Below are positions 7,099 to 12,412 of a stretch of 12,412 nucleotides of DNA, one piece after another. Below the pieces are notes generated by a model. The model was not told where the DNA came from. It worked only from the letters and a program-made list of their open reading frames with translations, and made no database searches. The position numbers and the translations under genes are program-made. The stretch is from Candidatus Atribacteria bacterium (lineage in GTDB: Bacteria; Bipolaricaulota; Bipolaricaulia; UBA7950; UBA9294): assembly GCA_004525685.1 (NCBI GenBank), contig SPBW01000049.1, forward strand, positions 1 to 12,412. The letters are read 5' to 3'. Within the stretch, counting starts at the first letter, position 1. Every line of letters starts with the position of its first letter.

Positions 7099-8766
7099 CT
7101 ACGGCTGGTATTCGCCGTACCACTCGTCGATGAAGTCTTCAAGCATGGTCGTGGATCCAAAGTCCGTTTGGTCCAGCCATTCCTGCGGATATCCCTTCGA
7201 TTTCTGCCAGACGTATCCGTCGGAGTACTTGGCGATGAGCGTGTCCGCGAGGTCCCATTGAGCGGCGACCGTACGATTAACTGCATCGTTGGTGTAGTTC
7301 GTCAGGAAGGTCACGGCAAGTGCAGGATCGACGTTGTAGAGGCTGAGCGCCGCATCTTCAATCGCACCCTGCATGGCAAAGAACTCGCCTTCGAATTTTT
7401 GCTGATTTGCGCGGATGTCCTCAATCATGTAGGACCAGGCGAGGTTCGCGAAGTTCTCCACGAAGTTGAACGCCCACCACGCCGAGTCGCGAGAAAACTC
7501 CATCATATCGCGAATCCCGAGCGATTCCGGAAGGCTGGTCACGCTGCAGTAAATCGGCATGTAGACGGTGCCATGCGGCGCGTCTGGACCGAACCACAAC
7601 ACGCCACCGATCGAAGCTGGCAACCAGTTGCGGGACTGCGTGACGATCGTGTACGAGCAGCGGAACATGGCGATGGCGCGTTCCCATCCCGTGCTGCCCG
7701 GTACATTCTGACTGCCACCGGTGGCATAGCGATCCGGCGCTCCGAACGGTCCGGCGGACAGACCTTGCGTCAAGTCAAACGGCGTACCTTCGTAGTAGTC
7801 ACGCTGATAGGCCATCAAATCTGCAGCCGATACCTTCTCGTCAGGAACGACAGAGAACGGGAATCGACGTGCGTACGGATCGAGTTCAAGAGACGGGGCG
7901 ACCAAGTCGCGTCCACGCCACTCACGACGGCTGTTGTAGAAGTTGTCGCTCTTGGCACCATAGACATCCCAATAATAGAACGTCTTGCCAGCATTTGGAT
8001 CCCAGAATCCGAGCTTCTCACCGACCGAGTAAATGCCTGTGCCGACCATGAAGTTGTCGGGGTCGTCAAGCACAACTTCGCCAATCAGCGAGCGGTTCGC
8101 GCCTACGTACACGGCATTGTCAGGAAGGCGTTCGGCAACCCAGACAGCACCCGGGCCTTCGTCGCCTTGCCGCCACAGGGGGCCTGCACCGACGATTTCA
8201 AAGATCCAAGCTTCATCGCCATCACAAACGCTGATGCACTCGCCACCATCGGCATAGCCGTAGGTCTCGGCAAGGTCACCCATGACCTGAACAGCCTCAC
8301 GAGCAGTCGTCGACCGCTGCAAGGCGACGGCCTGGAGTTCTTCAATGTAGAACATACCGCCGTCACCGTTGCGATATTCGCGTCGCCCCGAGAACGTGTG
8401 CTCGCCCATCATGACTTGGTTCTCGTTCATGAATGGGTAGCCAATCTGGAAATACGTGTAAGTCAGTGGCGCTTGCGGAATTTCGCCCATAGGCGGCGTG
8501 TTTCCGCGATCCGCGTTGCACATGCCGTCGTAGATGGTCAGCATCTCTCCGGCCTCGTGAGTACCGCCTGGAACAATCTGAATCCTAGCGTCATACCATC
8601 CATCGCACGTGTGCGTCGTCATGACAGACCCGTCGACTGACGCGTCCTTCCCGACGACAAACACTGTGCAGTTGCCTTCCTCTGAATCATCTAGCCACTG
8701 TGCAGATGCGGCCATGCCAGCCACGACAAGCACCAGTAGGCAAAGAAGCAAACTACGCACTCTCAT
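7099..8766 (-). CDS. Exported C69-family (PepD-like) N-terminal-nucleophile peptidase
   Basis: 555 residues. ATG 8766 is preferred over the in-frame ATG 15 bases upstream because AAGGGGGA lies just before it and the signal peptide starts there: Arg2 and Arg4, hydrophobic 5-18, ASA before Gln23. After a ten-residue spacer comes NCTVFVVGKDASVDGSVM, the C69/U34 dipeptidase signature in which Cys33 becomes the N-terminal nucleophile after removal of the preceding residues. Other blocks fitting the family are EYRNGDGGMFYIEELQAVAL, TTAREAVQVMGDLAETYGYADG, ECISVCDGDEAWIFEIVG and VYVGANRS. Relatives cleave dipeptides and other short peptides and are related to acylase-type Ntn hydrolases; this one is built for the periplasm or secretion and is somewhat longer than cytosolic PepD. 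It is first in the minus-strand cluster, followed by its own hairpin. A role on gamma-glutamyl peptides is speculative. Confidence 0.85.
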   Translation of the reverse strand: MRVRSLLLCLLVLVVAGMAASAQWLDDSEEGNCTVFVVGKDASVDGSVMTTHTCDGWYDARIQIVPGGTHEAGEMLTIYDGMCNADRGNTPPMGEIPQAPLTYTYFQIGYPFMNENQVMMGEHTFSGRREYRNGDGGMFYIEELQAVALQRSTTAREAVQVMGDLAETYGYADGGECISVCDGDEAWIFEIVGAGPLWRQGDEGPGAVWVAERLPDNAVYVGANRSLIGEVVLDDPDNFMVGTGIYSVGEKLGFWDPNAGKTFYYWDVYGAKSDNFYNSRREWRGRDLVAPSLELDPYARRFPFSVVPDEKVSAADLMAYQRDYYEGTPFDLTQGLSAGPFGAPDRYATGGSQNVPGSTGWERAIAMFRCSYTIVTQSRNWLPASIGGVLWFGPDAPHGTVYMPIYCSVTSLPESLGIRDMMEFSRDSAWWAFNFVENFANLAWSYMIEDIRANQQKFEGEFFAMQGAIEDAALSLYNVDPALAVTFLTNYTNDAVNRTVAAQWDLADTLIAKYSDGYVWQKSKGYPQEWLDQTDFGSTTMLEDFIDEWYGEYQP

Positions 8767-9037
8767 GAATCCCCCTTGCATTTCTTGTTCCGTTGAATCG
8801 TTGTGTCGAACTAGGCCTTTCTAGCGTGTGCTCGATCCCCCCTTTCACAGTCTTGTCTGTTGAAGGACGGAGAAACGGAGACGTTTCGCGCAGATCTATG
8901 TGGAAAGCGACGGCATCTTGCAGGGGTGTAGGCAGGCAGTATTGAACCTTGTGTTGCGCACGAAAATCAATCAATGCTCAACCTCTCTCTCAAGTCGTGT
9001 ATATTCCGGCTCCTGTTAGACGCCTGAGTGAATAATA

Positions 9038-9051
9038 GGACATCAGTGTCC
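9038..9051. promoter_or_regulatory. Short dyad, possible operator
   Basis: GGACA (9038-9042) and TGTCC (9047-9051) form an inverted repeat around TCAG, inside an AT-rich patch of the divergent gap. It could bind a dimeric regulator controlling either flanking gene. A five-base half-site can arise by chance, so this is only suggestive. Confidence 0.25.
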
Positions 9052-9195
9052 CAAATAGCTATGAGAAAAATTAACCGCCTTTTGCGCGCCCCCATCAGCG
9101 ATACAGATTCCGAATGGCATAACTGTTAATTCTCCGGCAATGAGCCGTTTGGTCTCGTTATGTGAACCCTTCGTGACTTCTCTGAAACTTCACCC

Positions 9196-9224
9196 TTGCA
9201 TCCAGCCTTCGTACCGTGTCTAAT
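9196..9224 (+). promoter_or_regulatory. Candidate sigma-70-type promoter for the cupin gene
   Basis: TTGCAT at 9196-9201 and TCTAAT at 9219-9224 are separated by exactly 17 bases. The -10 box matches TATAAT at five of six positions, the -35 box only at TTG. Transcription would start near 9231, leaving a leader of about 65 bases that contains a CCGCG/CGCGG hairpin (9253-9266) and the AAAGGGAG ribosome site before GTG 9296. Confidence 0.35.
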
Positions 9225-9295
9225 CAGTCATTACTCCCTGGAAGCCGTCAAACCGCGTACCCGCGGGATCACTTCGTGGGAGAAAGGGAGCTTCA

Positions 9296-9892
9296 GTGTC
9301 ACCACAGAAACACTTGGTATTGGACGAGGACGTTCATCAGGCTCTTGCGCAGCGGCGAGAGATGACGGGCCTACCACTTGGCCACCTCGGAAATGCCATT
9401 CTTCGAGGGCATATCGCATCTTCGTTCCTAGAGAATCATCTAGGGAAGCACCTTGTCGACGAAGGCTTGATTACGGCTGAGCAGTACCAACGTGCGCTGG
9501 AATATGCAGATCGAAAGGTGCGAGCCGAATTCCGCCCGGGAACCGCGCCGATTGAACAGACAGCAGCGGGAACGTTCATCTCTGGAAGTTGGGAGAGCCG
9601 AACGATATTCGAGGATCCTGTAGGCGCGTTCCAGCTTCTCGAGGTCTGGGTGCGAGACGCGCTCCAGCAACCGATGGCCCAGCATGCCCACGACGCTGAC
9701 GAATACATTGTCTCTCTCGGTGGCCGGGCGTTCTTTATCATGAACGGCGTCCCAGCGACACTCCTAAAGGGCAACATGCTGCAGATCCCGGCAGGCGTTA
9801 CCCATATCGCAATGCCAGTGAGCGAGGACTGTCATCTTGTTGCCATGATCATGCCTGCAGTCCCCGAGTACTCGACGCAGAAGAGCGGCTAG
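9296..9892 (+). CDS. Cupin protein with ribbon-helix-helix-like N-terminus
   Basis: 198 residues from a GTG start with AAAGGGAG upstream. Residues about 5-36 (LVLDEDVHQALAQRREMTG and the helix after it) resemble a ribbon-helix-helix DNA-binding fold. Residues 49-70 (LGKHLVDEGLITAEQYQRAL) resemble the helical pair seen at the start of type II secretion ATPases. A cupin barrel follows: motif 1 QHAHDADEYIVSLGG and motif 2 GNMLQIPAGVTHIAM supply the usual His, His, Glu and His metal ligands. Cupins bind a metal and a small ligand or act as enzymes; with a DNA-binding-like head, a ligand-responsive regulator is the natural reading. It is divergent from the peptidase cluster and convergent with pgsW, 84 bases apart. 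The cupin call is firm; the DNA-binding head is judged only from pattern. Confidence 0.75.
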   Translation: MSPQKHLVLDEDVHQALAQRREMTGLPLGHLGNAILRGHIASSFLENHLGKHLVDEGLITAEQYQRALEYADRKVRAEFRPGTAPIEQTAAGTFISGSWESRTIFEDPVGAFQLLEVWVRDALQQPMAQHAHDADEYIVSLGGRAFFIMNGVPATLLKGNMLQIPAGVTHIAMPVSEDCHLVAMIMPAVPEYSTQKSG

Positions 9893-9935
9893 CGTTTTCT
9901 CCGTGCGTCAGGGATGACTTCCACACCACCGTGTT

Positions 9936-9953
9936 GCCTGCACCGATGCAGGC
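9936..9953. terminator. Hairpin between convergent cupin and pgsW genes
   Basis: GCCTGCA (9936-9942) and TGCAGGC (9947-9953) form a perfect 7-base stem with the loop CCGA in the middle of the 84-base convergent gap. Neither side is followed by a T run, so it is at best a weak bidirectional terminator. Confidence 0.35.
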
Positions 9954-9976
9954 TAGCCAAAGCCGCGTCACTTCGA

Positions 9977-11125
9977 CTAGTCACCCAACGTATCGATAGG
10001 GATCACCCTGCGGCGGAGCAAGCTTCGTCTCAACGCAACCGAGCCAAGCCAGATCACCACGACCGCAAGGTAGGCCATGGCGGGCCACAGGGTCTGTTCT
10101 CCATCTCGCGCTGTCTTCGTTGAGCCTTGACCGGGAGTCGGAAGGGGTGAAGGATCCCACGGCAGGCCATACCGCACGACCAATTCCTTGATATTCAAGA
10201 GGTGGATAACAGGCACGTGCTCAGCGGCCATTGCGTGCATAACACCGCGAACGCCTTCGGTGGGGAGATCATCAAGCTCAATCACACCAGGAAGAGCAGT
10301 CAGAATCGAGGCATCGACCCCCATGTTCGCCCAAGCTCCTCCGATGTTGACAAAGGCAGCGATTCTCTCACCACTGGCAGCGTCCCGATAGATCGACATC
10401 CTTTGCTGAACGTTGCGTACAAGGTCTGACTCGTGGATCAAGGCAAGAGAGAAGGTAGATACCTTCTCCCGCAACTGAGATCGCACATCGCCACTGAGAT
10501 CGCGAGCCACATCCAGATCGCCGCCGAGAGATGCAGCAACCGATTGAGACGCGAACACGCCCTCCTCTACAAGGATCCTCTCCATGTCAAGCCACGTGAA
10601 CTCTGGGATGTTCGCGCCGAACTGCGACGAGCCCAACGACACGATCAACCCAACGCGAGCTTGGAGGGTCTGAGCAGCCGAGATTGTCGCCAGAATCAGC
10701 GCGGGAAAGGATCCAGATGCACCCACTGCAATGAAGTCACCCGCCTTCACGCCTGCCTCTGTCAGTAGATCGACCAGCATCGCAGCCATGTTGGGATTGG
10801 TCGTCGTACGCTTCGCTTCTAAATTTCCGACCGTTGTTGTCAAGGGTGAGTAGAATGTGCCGATCAAGCCGGTTCGGTTGATGTCCGTGCCCGGATCGAT
10901 CGCAGGCCCATGCTCGGTTCGATGGGTCGCGAGGGTGTCCATCGCAACCTGCATGGTATCCGCCGCAGCGCGCATCGCCTGAGAGACAGCATCGCCCGGC
11001 ATCCGCGCCAGCCGCTGTGTGGTGAATATCAGTGCGATCCCGACGATACACACCAGAACGAACTCCCAGATCGGAGGAACCCAGTGTCTTGCCCTCTGAT
11101 GGCGGTTTCCCACATGTCCTTTCAT
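9977..11125 (-). CDS. pgsW: Poly-gamma-glutamate system protein PgsW
   Basis: 382 residues. The start is ATG 11125, which overlaps the pgsC stop as ATGA; a longer open frame running into pgsC is ignored. One membrane helix near residues 17-36 (FVLVCIVGIALIF), a large domain outside or in the periplasm, and a second helix near 346-364 (LWPAMAYLAVVVIWLGSVAL) followed by a basic tail. Family-like blocks are NRTGLIGTFYSPLTTTVGNL at 83-102, then EAKRTTTNPNMAAMLVDLL, AVGASGSFPALILAT (133-147), VSLGSSQFGANIPEFTWLDM and IAAFVNIGGAWANMG (255-269). I recall this family from PGA biosynthesis loci with pgsB and pgsC; its role is undefined and may be in polymer handling or assembly at the membrane. It is the last pgs gene on this side: no pgsA/capA-type or pgsE gene follows. 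Confidence 0.8.
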   Translation of the reverse strand: MKGHVGNRHQRARHWVPPIWEFVLVCIVGIALIFTTQRLARMPGDAVSQAMRAAADTMQVAMDTLATHRTEHGPAIDPGTDINRTGLIGTFYSPLTTTVGNLEAKRTTTNPNMAAMLVDLLTEAGVKAGDFIAVGASGSFPALILATISAAQTLQARVGLIVSLGSSQFGANIPEFTWLDMERILVEEGVFASQSVAASLGGDLDVARDLSGDVRSQLREKVSTFSLALIHESDLVRNVQQRMSIYRDAASGERIAAFVNIGGAWANMGVDASILTALPGVIELDDLPTEGVRGVMHAMAAEHVPVIHLLNIKELVVRYGLPWDPSPLPTPGQGSTKTARDGEQTLWPAMAYLAVVVIWLGSVALRRSLLRRRVIPIDTLGD

Positions 11126-11556
11126 GAGTGCATCAGCAGTCGCAGCACGAAATACGTAATCGCCGTCGCGATTCCGAGCGCAGGGAGCGTGATGAGAAAG
11201 CCCTGACGCTCGAACGTATTCGCGATGAGACCCGGGATCACCCAGCCAATCGCGCGCAACTCTAGAGAAGCAGGCCAGAGCATGGGGAGCAATCGATAGC
11301 CAATGAGCGTCCACACGCCACCAAGAAGGATCAGAAGCAGAAAGCGTCTTCGCCCGAACAGGATGAACACGCGTGCCAGAAGGCGGTAGGCGCCCCATGC
11401 TAGCACGGCGACCGCGAGCGTGCCGACAATCCGCAACGGCTGATCAACGAACAGCGCCACATAGGCTGGTACGATAATGCCGCCGGGGTAAATGCCGGTC
11501 AGCTCGACAAGCAGCGTGGCCACGGTCAGCCCGACGAATGCCGCCTCAATAATCAT
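11122..11556 (-). CDS. pgsC: Poly-gamma-glutamate synthase membrane subunit PgsC/CapC
   Basis: 144 residues, close to the usual size of about 150. It starts at ATG 11556, overlapping the pgsB stop as ATGA, with GGGGAGG just upstream, and its own stop overlaps the pgsW start. It has about four to five hydrophobic segments. The N-terminal block is the family signature: IIEAAFVGLTVATLLVELTG, then IYPGGIIVPAYVALFVDQP (about 22-40). Later segments include FLLLILLGGVWTLIGYRLLP and GWVIPGLIANTFERQGFLIT. PgsC works with the PgsB ligase in the membrane to polymerise glutamate through gamma-amide bonds and probably to export the chain. The double overlap indicates translational coupling of B, C and W. 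Confidence 0.88.
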   Translation of the reverse strand: MIIEAAFVGLTVATLLVELTGIYPGGIIVPAYVALFVDQPLRIVGTLAVAVLAWGAYRLLARVFILFGRRRFLLLILLGGVWTLIGYRLLPMLWPASLELRAIGWVIPGLIANTFERQGFLITLPALGIATAITYFVLRLLMHS

Positions 11557-12412
11557 GCGGCCTCCCCTTCTTCTTTCCAGTGCTCTATGATTCGGATTCC
11601 CGCGCCACCAATATTCCCAAACCCGAACAACTGGCCGCCAGACGGCGACAATCGAGTGGCAACAGCCATAATCGTGCGCGGATCCTGCGAGCGAACCACG
11701 ACCACACGTTTGCCAAAACGCTTCGTCAGCCGCCGCTGCACGACCATCGGTACGGACCCGCAAACAATCAATCGCTCGAACGCGCTCCCAACGCCATCTA
11801 GTGCTTCCATCCACTGAGCTGTCCGATCCGCACGATCGCTACGCAGGTTAAGCAGTCCCACAGCCAATCCTTCTGCCATCGGCCATCGCTTGAAAGCTCG
11901 CTCGAGGATGGCCATCGTTGAGCGCGGATCGTTGGCAGCGAATGCATTCACTGCCATCCAAGTCGCCTGGGAATTCGCGTCGCGCAACGACCATGCCTGC
12001 AAGGCCCCCACATCCATACGAACGCGAGCCATTCCTTGTAGTGCCAGGTCTCTGGGCACTCCGATCGCCTCACACGCAGCCAAGGCAAGCGCAAGATTCT
12101 GCGGCCATTCAGGGTGCGCGAGCTGTTCGATCAGGCCCTCGGCTTCGTTTGGATCGATCACGCGACACTTCACACTTCGTCGACTCAGCCGTGCCTGCTC
12201 GGTGACGGGGAAGTCTGCAGGCACAAGCGCCGTCGCCCCAACAGGAATGGCAGCCGAGAAAGCCTCAGCGGGATCGTCCATGTCCGCGATGTGATCTTCG
12301 TACGTGTTGGTGATGACCACGGTCTGCGGACGGATGATCTGCGTAACTTCAGCGTGGAGGCTTTCGGGACGGATGCTCATCGCCTCCACGACCACCGCTT
12401 CGCACCGTTGTC
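11553..12412 (-). CDS. pgsB: Poly-gamma-glutamate synthase ligase PgsB/CapB (3' part)
   Basis: Open to the window edge; the C-terminal 286 or so residues of a ligase normally near 400. The frame continues upstream of the GTG at 12395, which is therefore not the start. PgsB is an ATP-dependent Mur-ligase-like enzyme joining glutamates by gamma-amide bonds. Visible family blocks are VVVEAMSIRPE (the segment after the nucleotide-binding core), VVITNTYEDHIADM with the Asp-His pair seen as DH in homologues, then a C-terminal region with AERAF-like ILERAFKRWP and FGNIGGAGIRIIEHW near the end. The P-loop lies outside the window. The stop overlaps the pgsC start by four bases. Capsule, released slime or stress-protection PGA cannot be told apart from this sequence. 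Confidence 0.85.
   Translation of the reverse strand, partial: QRCEAVVVEAMSIRPESLHAEVTQIIRPQTVVITNTYEDHIADMDDPAEAFSAAIPVGATALVPADFPVTEQARLSRRSVKCRVIDPNEAEGLIEQLAHPEWPQNLALALAACEAIGVPRDLALQGMARVRMDVGALQAWSLRDANSQATWMAVNAFAANDPRSTMAILERAFKRWPMAEGLAVGLLNLRSDRADRTAQWMEALDGVGSAFERLIVCGSVPMVVQRRLTKRFGKRVVVVRSQDPRTIMAVATRLSPSGGQLFGFGNIGGAGIRIIEHWKEEGEAA

Larger units (their letters stand above)
8767..9295. other. Large divergent regulatory region
   Basis: A 529-base gap between the divergent peptidase and cupin genes, the longest non-coding stretch in the window, and so where expression of both units is probably set. It contains an AT-rich patch (about 9030-9080), a dyad at 9038-9051, a small CGGC/GCCG hairpin near 9135-9147 and a candidate promoter toward the cupin gene. 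The open frames in it lack ribosome sites and coherent composition. No RNA gene or riboswitch that I can name. Confidence 0.5.

Noticed and set aside
7168..8640. Long plus-strand open frame of about 490 codons opposite the C69 peptidase
   Set aside because: It is the antisense of a gene with a clear family signature and signal peptide; its own translation has no recognisable motifs and is rich in Arg, His and Val as expected for a shadow frame.

Overview
The window appears to be bacterial chromosome, moderately GC-rich by eye (not counted), with standard stop use (TAA/TAG/TGA), clear GGAGG-type ribosome sites and frequent GTG starts (four of the genes called here). It encodes a probable outer-membrane beta-barrel and several exported hydrolases, so the cell is most likely a diderm with a periplasm. 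A TrmY-type methyltransferase (best known from archaea), PgsBCW-type poly-gamma-glutamate (PGA) genes and DUF6305 suggest a deep-branching anaerobic lineage. Bipolaricaulota (OP1) and Synergistota-like groups are candidates, but this is a weak guess made without any search.

Layout. (1) 2-823, minus: a TrmY-like SPOUT RNA methyltransferase fused to a C-terminal DUF2007-like domain. (2) 1070-2314, plus: an exported beta-strand-rich protein ending in Trp. (3) About 2.4-3.4 kb: a decay zone with a DUF1569/DinB-like pseudogene carrying two in-frame stops and a 3' remnant of a polar amino acid ABC transporter ATPase (GlnQ type). (4) 3488-8766, minus: a co-directional cluster, read from 8.8 kb downward: exported C69-family peptidase, a hairpin terminator, exported DUF6305 protein, DctM-like/ion-transporter-superfamily permease, a 49-residue two-helix membrane protein, and an exported M14-type AstE/AspA-like zinc hydrolase, closed by a terminator at about 3.44 kb. 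(5) 8767-9295: a divergent regulatory gap. (6) 9296-9892, plus: a cupin protein with a DNA-binding-like N-terminus. (7) 9977-12412, minus: pgsB (3' part), pgsC and pgsW, joined by two ATGA overlaps, encoding PGA synthesis and its associated membrane protein.

How the genes may work together (inference): PgsBC polymerises glutamate into PGA at the membrane with PgsW as accessory. The neighbouring cluster supplies two periplasmic amide hydrolases plus a solute uptake system with no DctP or DctQ. The whole block could be a make/degrade/re-import unit for gamma-linked glutamate peptides, or a peptide-scavenging operon that merely sits beside it. The cupin protein, divergent from the hydrolase cluster and convergent with the pgs genes, is a candidate local regulator. 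I see no CRISPR array, rRNA, convincing tRNA or insertion sequence.
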